Shown: one piece after another, positions 17,711-24,556 of the stretch
How positions within the stretch are numbered: position 1 is the stretch's first letter
Layout: the number at the start of each line of letters is the position of its first letter
Assembly (NCBI GenBank): GCA_902490585.1
Contig: CABUEI010000016.1
Coordinates: forward strand, 1-44,790
Reading direction: 5' to 3'
Source of the DNA: an uncultured Oscillospiraceae bacterium
GTDB lineage: Bacteria; Bacillota; Clostridia; Oscillospirales; Ruminococcaceae
DNA: 44,790 bases
Program-made: the position numbers and the translations under genes
The notes under the pieces: generated by a model
Database searches by the model: none
What the model was told of the DNA's origin: nothing
What the model saw: the letters and a program-made list of their open reading frames with translations, nothing else

Positions 17711-17743
17711 AAAAAAGAGCGGAATTTATATCCGCTCTTTTTT
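17711..17743. terminator. bidirectional terminator
   Basis: GAGCGGA (17717-17723) pairs with TCCGCTC (17731-17737), flanked by six A on the left and a run of seven T on the right. It terminates the hydrolase gene on the plus strand and, by its A run, the remB-recF transcript on the minus strand. Confidence 0.93.
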
Positions 17744-18000
17744 TATATTTCCGAACAGATTTTACTGTCTGTAAAACGCCTTTTCAGCGTGAAAACCGAC
17801 ACATTTGATATATACACATAGTCCTCTGTTACAATAAAACTCTTCGGCATATCGTAGGAAACATAATAGATCTTACCCTGCTTCTGAAGCTTCATCAAAT
17901 AGTCGTTAACGTCCTTGTTTACAGAGGTTTTTTCAATGTCGAAGATACCAAGGATCTTATCTGACGGTAGCGATACATCACCGCCTATATGAATATACAT
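17743..18000 (-). CDS. remB: RemB-like protein (DUF370, extracellular matrix regulator family)
   Basis: 85 residues starting MYIHIGGDVSLPSDKILGIF, which matches the start of Bacillus YaaB/RemB; the middle segment PKSFIVTEDYVYISNVS matches its PKS(I)VVT...IYYSP core. RemB is a small regulator of biofilm genes in Bacillus. The genuine yaaB also lies between recF and gyrB, which supports the call by synteny. It starts 5 bp after the recF stop and is co-transcribed. The C-terminus (LKRRFTDSKICSEI) ends at the terminator. DNA binding is known for RemA of the same family; for this protein it is inferred. Confidence 0.85.
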   Translation of the reverse strand: MYIHIGGDVSLPSDKILGIFDIEKTSVNKDVNDYLMKLQKQGKIYYVSYDMPKSFIVTEDYVYISNVSVFTLKRRFTDSKICSEI

Positions 18001-18005
18001 CTATA

Positions 18006-19139
18006 TCATTCCTCCGTAAAAACTCCGTTTTCTACTTTCCAGACTTTACCGCTTTCAAGCTCTCTGACATCGTTTATATTACAGCAAGTAATGAACACCT
18101 GTGAGTTCACGATATGATTGAGTACGAAGTGCTGTCTGCTGCTGTCAAGCTCACTTAAAACATCATCGAGTATCATTATCGGGGTTTCTTCCTTCTGCCT
18201 GATTATCTCAGCCTCGGCAAGCTTTAAGGCAAGCGCTGTGCTCCTCTGCTGTCCCTGACTGCCGAACTCTTTTACATCGTTGCCGTTGATATAAAGATTC
18301 ATATCGTCACGGTGTACGCCGAGCACGGTATAACGCATCTTCAGCTCACGCTGAAAGCTTGCGTTCAGCCGTTCAAGATATTCGTTATAAAGTCCGTTTA
18401 TCTCATCACATTTAAGCTCAGTGCTGTCAAAAATACTCGAATAGTACTTGAGTTTAAGTTCTTCACCGCCCGAAAGCTCATTATAGAGCCGTGAAGCGAT
18501 TGTTTCAAGCTGAGAAAAGTACTTCAGTCTGCCGTAAGTCACATTAAGCCCCTCAGCCGCCAGAACGCTGTTCCAGCTCTCTATCTGAGGTCGGATAACC
18601 GATAAATCATCGCCAAAATTAATACCAAGCAGTAAATTATTCTTATTTTTTAACGCTTTGTTATAACGTGAAAGCTTTTTTAAATGGACGGGAGTCTGCA
18701 TCATAGCTACGCTGTCGAGATATTCACGCCTGCCCTCAGGCACACCCTTGATAAGATTAAGATGCTCGGGTATAAAAACGACATATTTCAGCACTCCGTA
18801 CAGCTCAAGAGCCGATTTTATGGCAAGTCCGTTATATTTTATCTCTTTTTTGTTATTACCGATAGTAAATTCTATCAGATTTTCACTCTGAGTATTAAAA
18901 GAAGTGGTAAACCACATCTTTATAACGCACTTTTCCTTAGAATTATCCAAAGAAAAAGGAATATAAGAGCTCTGCTTTGAAGTACGGAACGACGGTCCCA
19001 TACAAAGAGATATAGCCTCACAGAGATTTGTCTTTCCCTGGGCGTTATTGCCGCAAAGGACGTTTACGTTCTCGTGAAAGCAAAACTCCTGCTCTCTTAT
19101 ATTCCGGAAATTCTTTACATAAAGTCGTTTTATCTGCAT
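18006..19139 (-). CDS. recF: DNA replication and repair protein RecF
   Basis: SMC-like ATPase that with RecO and RecR loads RecA at gapped DNA. 377 residues. The N-terminus MQIKRLYVKNFRNIREQEF is typical, the Walker A is GNNAQGKTNLCEAIS (about residues 32-46), the ABC signature GSQGQQRSTALALKLAEAE is near 293, and Walker B is PIMILDDVLSELD. Its start is 16 bp from the S4-gene stop. Gene order dnaA-dnaN-S4-recF-remB is the Firmicutes standard apart from two inserted genes. Confidence 0.96.
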   Translation of the reverse strand: MQIKRLYVKNFRNIREQEFCFHENVNVLCGNNAQGKTNLCEAISLCMGPSFRTSKQSSYIPFSLDNSKEKCVIKMWFTTSFNTQSENLIEFTIGNNKKEIKYNGLAIKSALELYGVLKYVVFIPEHLNLIKGVPEGRREYLDSVAMMQTPVHLKKLSRYNKALKNKNNLLLGINFGDDLSVIRPQIESWNSVLAAEGLNVTYGRLKYFSQLETIASRLYNELSGGEELKLKYYSSIFDSTELKCDEINGLYNEYLERLNASFQRELKMRYTVLGVHRDDMNLYINGNDVKEFGSQGQQRSTALALKLAEAEIIRQKEETPIMILDDVLSELDSSRQHFVLNHIVNSQVFITCCNINDVRELESGKVWKVENGVFTEE

Positions 19140-19155
19140 TTTATCACGTTTATCG

Positions 19156-19371
19156 TTATCTCATACAGCACTTATACTGCTGTTCGTCAAGCTCTATAGT
19201 GTCACCGTCAACTATCTTCTTGCCACGCATTGTACATATTTCTCCGTTTACCTGAACATATCCGTTCTGAATAGCTAATTTGGCTTCACCGCCCGTTTCA
19301 CAGGCTCCGCTGAACTTCAGAAACTGTTCAAGCTTTATAAAAGGAGGTTTAACATTTACATTTATATACAT
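19156..19371 (-). CDS. yaaA: S4-domain RNA-binding protein (YaaA/RlbA-like)
   Basis: Small S4 RNA-binding protein, 71 residues from MYINVNVKPPFIKLEQFLKF. The S4 core is GGEAKLAIQNGYVQVNGEIC, then GKKIVDGD. Its Bacillus counterpart lies between dnaN and recF and has been linked to ribosome assembly; that role is by analogy. I chose the ATG at 19371, one base after the upstream stop, because the family begins here; the in-frame extension to 19419 lies inside the upstream gene and is not conserved-looking. The tight junction suggests translational coupling. Confidence 0.88.
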   Translation of the reverse strand: MYINVNVKPPFIKLEQFLKFSGACETGGEAKLAIQNGYVQVNGEICTMRGKKIVDGDTIELDEQQYKCCMR

Positions 19372-19372
19372 C

Positions 19373-19936
19373 TCATTCACTCTTTCTTGTGTATTTAAGC
19401 TCAGAAACGCCGCTCTCATCGGGAATTGTGAGCGTCAGGGTGTCACCGTCAAGCGTGTAGATTATCTTGTAATACTCATTATTCATCTTGATTGCGATAA
19501 CGTTCTTCTCTTCGGTTATATATTCGCTGGTTTCGCCGTTTATCGTGATTTCCTTGTCGGTAATGGTCATAGTGATACCGCCGGACGCCTGCCATGTTCC
19601 CCACAGCTTGTTGCGTTTAGATGAGGCGGACCATATTACAAACAAAACACACATTCCGACGATAAGAAGTCCTAATATTACACAGAGTAATATTTTTGGT
19701 AACTTGCTCTTCTTTCTTACTGATCTGCCGTCGCTGTGACTTATGATAAAATCAACAATATCGAAGTCGTCTTTTTGGTTGTTATGCTGAGAATCGGTTG
19801 TGCTTTTACCGCACAATCCCTGCACACTATTGATACTTTCCTGTACAGTTTCTACCTCGTTTGCACAAGAAGTAACACTGTTTTTCGTATCATTCTGTAC
19901 GGAAATATCACCGTTATTTTTTACAGTTTCATCCAT
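19373..19936 (-). CDS. hypothetical membrane-anchored lipocalin-like protein A
   Basis: No firm family. About 187 residues: a ~80-residue polar N-terminal part rich in Asn, Asp, Ser and Val, one membrane helix (about 80-105, LPKILLCVILGLLIVG and on), and an extracytoplasmic C-terminal domain beginning WGTWQASGGITMTITDKEIT with alternating hydrophobic strands, like small lipocalin-like/DUF5640 beta domains. The neighbour at 19939 has the same TM plus beta-domain plan with LGSWETSDGLRRYTF, so the two are probably paralogs. The start at 19936 has GGGTGG 7 nt upstream; 19942 (ATGA overlap with the upstream stop) is the alternative. Both sit inside the dnaN-S4-recF cluster. Confidence 0.75.
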   Translation of the reverse strand: MDETVKNNGDISVQNDTKNSVTSCANEVETVQESINSVQGLCGKSTTDSQHNNQKDDFDIVDFIISHSDGRSVRKKSKLPKILLCVILGLLIVGMCVLFVIWSASSKRNKLWGTWQASGGITMTITDKEITINGETSEYITEEKNVIAIKMNNEYYKIIYTLDGDTLTLTIPDESGVSELKYTRKSE

Positions 19937-19938
19937 AA

Positions 19939-20286
19939 TCATTCCACCCTGTGAAGTATTTCGGGACTGTCGCTGTAGGCTGAAGATATCACTACCTCAC
20001 TGCCCTTTATCGTAACTGTATAATATCTTGTTTCATCACTGTCTTGCAACACTAATGTATTATTCTTATATGAATATCCGTAAAATTTACTGTAAGAATT
20101 AATCTTTGAACTGACAGTAAGTGTATTTTCATCAAATGTGTATCTTCTCAGACCGTCGGAAGTTTCCCATGAGCCGAGAAGAAAATTTCCTGTCATTTTC
20201 GGAATTACAATTATTGCTATTATGATAACGGTAATTATCACAAAGGCAATATAAATCCATTTTCTCTGTTTTTTGAAAACAGCCAT
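19939..20286 (-). CDS. hypothetical membrane-anchored lipocalin-like protein B
   Basis: 115 residues: a short basic N-terminus (MAVFKKQRKW), one membrane helix (about 11-31), then a beta-rich domain starting LLGSWETSDGLRRYTFDENT and ending near the C-terminus with VTIKGSEVVISS. The G-S/T-W-E/Q start of the domain is shared with protein A. No enzyme motif is visible. It starts 1 bp after the dnaN stop and is therefore co-transcribed with dnaA-dnaN-recF. Why a surface-exposed small beta protein rides in the replication operon is unexplained. Confidence 0.75.
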   Translation of the reverse strand: MAVFKKQRKWIYIAFVIITVIIIAIIVIPKMTGNFLLGSWETSDGLRRYTFDENTLTVSSKINSYSKFYGYSYKNNTLVLQDSDETRYYTVTIKGSEVVISSAYSDSPEILHRVE

Positions 20287-20287
20287 A

Positions 20288-21385
20288 TTATCGGCGTCTT
20301 ACGGGGCTTACGATAAATGTAAAGCTGTCACCCTCAAGCGGAACGATTTTGAGTGCCGTATTCTGAACGAAAAGGAACTTTACCTTATCGCAATATGTGT
20401 TCTTCAGTGCATCAAGTATATATCTGCTGTTGAACGAGATCCTGAATTCTTCTCCGCTGTAATCACACTTGATCTTCTGGTCAAGCTTACCTATTGCCGT
20501 TTCACAGAATACTCTGAGCGTATTATCATGGAATGTGAAGTCAACGGGTGACTTTATCTTATCGCTGATAAGTAAAAGTGTTCTGTCAACGCACTCAATA
20601 AGCTCTCTTACATTAACGATCGCTTCTACATTTGAAGGCATACCGATAATCTTTGTATAGTCAAAGAAATCGCCCTCAAGCAGACGTGAGAACACGGTAT
20701 ACTTGTCAATGCTGAATATACCCTGGTTTCTGTCTACGGAAATTGTGGCGATCTTGCTTTCATCGTCGCTGAGCAGACGTAAAAGCTCTGATAATGTCTT
20801 TGCAGGAACAACAAAGTCGAAATCTTCATGCAGAAGGCTTTCTTTTCTTATTGCTATTCTTATGCCGTCAACCGAAATAACATTCAGTTCATTATCCTTG
20901 ATTTCAAACTTTGAGCCCATAAGAACCGGCTTTGTATCAATTGTAGCAACAGCGTAAAGGGTCTGACCGATAACACTCTTCAAAAGAGGTTCGCTTATCT
21001 CAAAGCTCTCACCTCTTGAAAGCTCGGGGAGCAGAGGATATTCTTCACTGCTGATACCCATTATTGAATAAGTAATGTCATCACATTTAAGGCTGAGCTT
21101 TAAAGGCTCATATTCATCAAAGATTATTTCTCCGCTGGGCATCTTTCTTACAATGTCACAGATAAGACGAGAATTCAGTACCAGTTCACCGTCTGAACTG
21201 CCGTTTACTTCTATAGTAGACTTGATACCGAGTTCAAGGTCGTAACCGGTTACTGTAAGGTTGTTTCCTTTAAGGCTTAAATGTATTCCCTCAAGAGCGG
21301 AAATAACCGATTTTGTAGATGCTGCTTTCGCTGTTGTGGTAAGTGCATCTAATATGTCATTTTTCTGAACGCTGAATTTTATCAT
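20288..21385 (-). CDS. dnaN: DNA polymerase III beta subunit (sliding clamp)
   Basis: Ring clamp of the replicative polymerase. 365 residues from MIKFSVQKNDILDALTTTAK, three clamp subdomains, normal length. The C-terminal end FTFIVSPVRRR is the typical IMPMR(L)-like tail. I chose the ATG at 21385 because AAAGGA lies 7 nt upstream; the five extra codons to 21400 encode MKGYQ, which overlaps the ribosome site. It is separated from dnaA by 419 bp with a terminator, so it may have its own promoter; none with a good consensus was found. Confidence 0.95.
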   Translation of the reverse strand: MIKFSVQKNDILDALTTTAKAASTKSVISALEGIHLSLKGNNLTVTGYDLELGIKSTIEVNGSSDGELVLNSRLICDIVRKMPSGEIIFDEYEPLKLSLKCDDITYSIMGISSEEYPLLPELSRGESFEISEPLLKSVIGQTLYAVATIDTKPVLMGSKFEIKDNELNVISVDGIRIAIRKESLLHEDFDFVVPAKTLSELLRLLSDDESKIATISVDRNQGIFSIDKYTVFSRLLEGDFFDYTKIIGMPSNVEAIVNVRELIECVDRTLLLISDKIKSPVDFTFHDNTLRVFCETAIGKLDQKIKCDYSGEEFRISFNSRYILDALKNTYCDKVKFLFVQNTALKIVPLEGDSFTFIVSPVRRR

Positions 21386-21804
21386 TTGATATCCTTTCAT
21401 AATACGCAGTTTATCTGCTATGCGTAATTTTGTTTATAATCAACGTTTTGTTGCTAGCTCCGTACCTGCAAATTCTCAACATCCGCTTTTATTCAGAGGA
21501 GTATCGCCGCAGGCGATAAGTAAATTAAATTATATTTATAATTTTGGTGATGGCGGTGGGGGGCGTTAAATGTGTTAAATGTTACGGGAATACCGATAAA
21601 ATCTGATAAAGGTAGGGGTGACGGATGTTTAATGTGTGAGTTAATGTCGTTTGAATGTTGTTGGAAAAGTTTCAACAGTTTTAACACAGTTTCAACATTA
21701 AACACTTTAAACACGCTTTCACCGTTTAAAACTAACAACTTGTTGAATAATTTTTGCCGTGTAAAAAATCACCGCAAGGGTAAAAGCGGTGAAATTTTAC
21801 GGAT
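21386..21804. other. dnaA-dnaN intergenic region
   Basis: No gene. It contains the dnaA terminator (21763-21792), a perfect 7-bp hairpin TATCGCC/GGCGATA (21502-21518), and a cluster of GTTTCAACA, GTTTTAACA and TTTAAACA strings between about 21660 and 21750. The TTTCAACA strings resemble the 9-mers that fill 26990-27480. In other Firmicutes this gap holds DnaA boxes and the DNA unwinding element, so it may be part of a bipartite origin. No canonical TTATCCACA is present. Confidence 0.5.
21763..21792 (-). terminator. dnaA terminator
   Basis: TCACCGC (21769-21775) pairs with GCGGTGA (21786-21792), loop 10 nt, followed on the minus strand by six T (21768 to 21763). It lies 12 bp past the dnaA stop. 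A classical intrinsic terminator. Confidence 0.85.
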
Positions 21805-23205
21805 TTAAGCATTGTTTCCGAGGTTTTTAATCATATCGTCTACCATTCCCTTGAATGTGGGGTCTTTCTTTATAGTAGACTTTACTTTATTGATAGCGTA
21901 AACGATAGTGGAGTGATCTCTGTTGCCGAACTCCACACCGATATTTGAATAGGAAAGTCCGGTGATTCTGTTTACAACATAGATAGCTACCTGTCTTGCG
22001 GTGCTTATCTGTGAAGAACGTTTCTGAGAACGCATATCCTCGGGAGTTACGCTGTATATCTTTCCGACTTCGGCGATTATCTTCTCTACCGTCAGCGGAA
22101 TAGGCTCGTGATTTGACTGTATATCACGGACTACCTGCTGAGCCATATTAAGTGTAGGTGTTGAGCCTGTAACAAGCGTCAGGGCATTTATCTTGGTAAT
22201 TGCTCCTTCAAGCTGTCTTATATTTGTCTTGAGCTTGTCCGCTAAGAAATTTACAATAGTATCGGGCAGGTTCATACCGTAAAGCTCTGCCTTACGCTTG
22301 ATAATTGCAATTCTTGTTTCATACTCCGGCGGAGCTATATCCGCAAGTAAGCCCTGCTCGAAACGGCTTATCAGTCGCTGTTCGATACCGTTGAGTTCTT
22401 TCGGCGGTCTATCAGATGTAAATATGATCTGCTTGTTCTGATTATAAAGGCTGTTGAACGTATGGAACAGTTCCTGCTGAGTTTCGCTTTTATTAGCCAT
22501 GAACTGAATATCATCTATTAAAAGCAGATCGCAGCTGCGGTACTTCTGCTTGAAAGCTTCAAGATTGCTCTTTGTACGCAGATTGCTTACATAGTCATCT
22601 GTAAATGTGTCTGCGGTAGTGTATATGATATTCATATCGGGGTGGAGCTTTTCCATCTCGCTTTTTACCGCTGACAGAAGGTGAGTTTTACCGAGTCCCG
22701 GCTCACTGTAGATATAAAGGGGATTATATCTTGTGCTGGGTTCCTGTACTACTGCTTTGCAGGCGGCATAAGCAAGCTTATTGTTATCACCTACTATAAA
22801 GGTGTCAAAGGTGTGCTGGTAGTTGCTTGCAAGCTCGCTGTTCTTAAGGCGGGTCTTTACAATATCGTCATCGTCAAGCTCTTTCTGAAGCTCTTTCGGC
22901 GATGAATCGGCATAGGATTCAATACCGTATTTCAGCTTCTGCTCTACTGTAAGGTCCTCAGAGCAAAGAATCTCTACTTCAACGTCAAAGCCTAAAAGAT
23001 CGCTGAACGCTTCTTCCATTACGGTTTTGAAATTAGCCATAGTCATGTCTTTTGAGAACTGGCTCTCAACATAGAGCATAACGTGATTGTTATTGAGTTT
23101 GAGCGGCTTTAACGGCTCGATCCACAATTTCATGGCGGTAGGAGTAAGAGTAAGTCTCTTTTTCATCTCCTGAAAAATTTCCTCGAAGGAATTATAAAAG
23201 CTCAT
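21805..23205 (-). CDS. dnaA: chromosomal replication initiator protein DnaA
   Basis: AAA+ initiator that binds DnaA boxes at oriC and opens the duplex. About 466 residues: domain I (to ~80), a short linker, AAA+ domain with Walker A EPGLGKTHLL, Walker B LLLIDDIQFM and sensor SDRPP, and the domain IV helix-turn-helix ending with the signature GNRDHSTIVYAINKV. The usual signature is GGRDHTTV, so the base-contacting stretch carries DHST in place of DHTT. The start at 23205 is chosen for 7-nt spacing from AGAGG; ATG at 23208 and GTG at 23211 are alternatives. The promoter lies at 23336-23364. Confidence 0.96.
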   Translation of the reverse strand: MSFYNSFEEIFQEMKKRLTLTPTAMKLWIEPLKPLKLNNNHVMLYVESQFSKDMTMANFKTVMEEAFSDLLGFDVEVEILCSEDLTVEQKLKYGIESYADSSPKELQKELDDDDIVKTRLKNSELASNYQHTFDTFIVGDNNKLAYAACKAVVQEPSTRYNPLYIYSEPGLGKTHLLSAVKSEMEKLHPDMNIIYTTADTFTDDYVSNLRTKSNLEAFKQKYRSCDLLLIDDIQFMANKSETQQELFHTFNSLYNQNKQIIFTSDRPPKELNGIEQRLISRFEQGLLADIAPPEYETRIAIIKRKAELYGMNLPDTIVNFLADKLKTNIRQLEGAITKINALTLVTGSTPTLNMAQQVVRDIQSNHEPIPLTVEKIIAEVGKIYSVTPEDMRSQKRSSQISTARQVAIYVVNRITGLSYSNIGVEFGNRDHSTIVYAINKVKSTIKKDPTFKGMVDDMIKNLGNNA

Positions 23206-23335
23206 CATCACACCTCTGTTTTAAAAAAACCACAATAAAATCCGAATAATTCTATAAAATGTCAGCAAAAACATTAAAATATGTGTAAAAAAACGGCGAA
23301 AAACTGCGATTTTTCTTAAAAGAATAATTAAGATT

Positions 23336-23364
23336 ATAATACCATATTATTTTGGAAGTGTCAA
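23336..23364 (-). promoter_or_regulatory. dnaA promoter
   Basis: Minus strand TTGACA (23359-23364), 17-nt spacer, TATTAT (23336-23341). It gives a leader of about 120 nt. No clear DnaA box is seen next to it, so autoregulation by DnaA is not evident from sequence. Confidence 0.8.
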
Positions 23365-23380
23365 GGGGAGAGATGATTAA

Positions 23381-23418
23381 TGAAAAATGAAAAATGAAGA
23401 ATGAAAAATGAAAAATTG
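23381..23418. repeat. short GAAAAAT-type tandem repeat
   Basis: Four to five imperfect copies of an 8-10 bp AATGAAAA unit just upstream of the dnaA promoter. This is low complexity and of unknown use; A-tracts here could bend DNA. Confidence 0.6.
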
Positions 23419-23461
23419 TGTGAGCCTTTACGGTCGTTTGTGGTAGCTGCGTCCGTGCATT

Positions 23462-23510
23462 GTCAGCCATTTTTTGTCACTGCATCGTGCAGTGACTTGG
23501 TATGGCTGAC
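23462..23510. repeat. double inverted repeat (cruciform) flanked by 13-bp direct repeats
   Basis: Outer arms GTCAGCCAT (23462-23470) and ATGGCTGAC (23502-23510); inner arms GTCACTGCA (23476-23484) and TGCAGTGAC (23488-23496) with a 3-nt loop. TGCGTCCGTGCAT occurs directly on both sides (23448-23460 and 23515-23527). A third related copy, GCATCCGTGC, follows about 25 bp later. It looks like a small non-coding mobile element or a DNA structure; no transposase is present. Confidence 0.7.
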
Positions 23511-23860
23511 TATATGCGTCCGTGCATAACGACTTTGTGCGACTGTTACAAGCATCCGTGCTTTGCCTGTGGCGGTGATTTTGAATTGGGGTGGTGAGGG
23601 GAGAGGTGTAGTGTGGTTTTGGGAAGGTTAATGTGTGGCGAGGGTTAGTGCAACGATCCCTCAGTCTTGCGACAGATAGGGTTGAGAGAATATTAAAGAT
23701 GCTTGAATCGCAGAGTAAGGCGATTTATGATAAGAAGTAGCCTTGTCGCAATCCAGCTCCCTTTGGCAAGGGAGTCAAGAGTGTTGGCGATTTTTGAGGG
23801 ATAGTGCGGTTTTGGAAGGGTTGGTGAGGAGAGATGACAGTTAAAATATAATAATACAAA

Positions 23861-23891
23861 AAGCGGTCACAGCGTATCACTGTAACCGCTT
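23861..23891 (-). terminator. probable pyk terminator
   Basis: A 12-bp stem with one mismatch (AAGCGGTCACAG, 23861-23872, with 23880-23891). On the minus strand it is followed by TTTGTATTATTATATTTT. It lies about 670 bp past the pyk stop, beyond the tandem repeats, so the repeats would sit in the pyk 3' UTR if this is the real end. Confidence 0.5.
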
Positions 23892-23920
23892 AACTGTTTT
23901 ATTGATTTGTGTAACTCCGC

Positions 23921-24275
23921 CGTTCAACTAACCTTAGCTGAATGACAACAATTCCAAAGGCGGAACTTGAAGCGGCACATTGCCGCACCGCCGTTCAACT
24001 AACCTTAGCTGAATGACAACAATTCCAAAGGCGGAACTTGAAGCGGCACATTGCCGCACCGCCGTTCAACTAACCTTAGCTGAACAACAACAATTCCAAA
24101 GGCGGAATTTGAAGCGGCATATTGCCGCACCGCCGTTCAACTAACCTTAGCTGAACAACAACAATTTCAAAGGCGGAACTTGAAGCGGCACATTGCCGCA
24201 CCGCCGTTCAACTAACCTTAGCTGAACAACAACAATTCCAAAGGCGGAATTTGAAGCGGCACATTGCCGCACCGC
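23921..24275. repeat. five tandem copies of a 71-bp repeat
   Basis: The string CGTTCAACTAACCTTAGCTG recurs at 23921, 23992, 24063, 24134 and 24205, an exact 71-bp period. Each unit carries a hairpin GCGGCACATTGCCGC (one copy has GCGGCATATTGCCGC) and AATTCCAAAGGCGGAA. Copies 1-2 share TGAATGACAAC and copies 3-5 TGAACAACAAC. Read on the minus strand, the unit shares GTGCCGCTTCAA with the dispersed intergenic repeats elsewhere in the window. No coding potential. Confidence 0.95.
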
Positions 24276-24325
24276 CGGTAACGTAACCTCAGCTAATTAC
24301 CGACCGTCATAACGGCAAATTTGAA

Positions 24326-24535
24326 GCGGCGACTTGCCACCAGCTTATCTACTAATTATTGCTTTGTTTATCCCCGACCGTTTTGCTAACCTTAATAACG
24401 CACCAACCTTTAAAAAGGTCGGAATTGTCAGCGGCGACTTGCCACCAGCTTATCTACTAATTATTGCTTTGTTTATTACCGACCGTTTTGCTAACCTTAA
24501 TAACGCACCAACCTTTAAAAAGGTCGGAATTGTCA
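24326..24535. repeat. two tandem copies of a 105-bp repeat
   Basis: GCGGCGACTTGCCACCAGC starts at 24326 and 24431, and a shortened third start lies at 24536. Each copy has the dyad CCAACCTTT/AAAGGTCGG. The copies are nearly identical (they differ at one or two bases near CCCC/TACC). A 50-bp degenerate joint (24276-24325) connects them to the 71-bp array. They abut the pyk stop at 24557. Confidence 0.92.
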
Positions 24536-24556
24536 GCGGCGACCCGCCGCAAGCCA

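Noticed and set aside
23252..23470. 72-residue coding frame on the minus strand
   Set aside because: Overlaps the dnaA promoter and simple repeats; Phe-rich peptide from A/T-rich sequence without a ribosome site.
23670..23742. C-terminal remnant of a protein (LATDRVERILKMLESQ and on)
   Set aside because: About 30 codons end at a stop, but no start codon or ribosome site precedes it, and the surrounding sequence (CTCCCTTTGGCAAGGGAG) is a common repeat type; it might be a pseudogene fragment, but it is too short to call.
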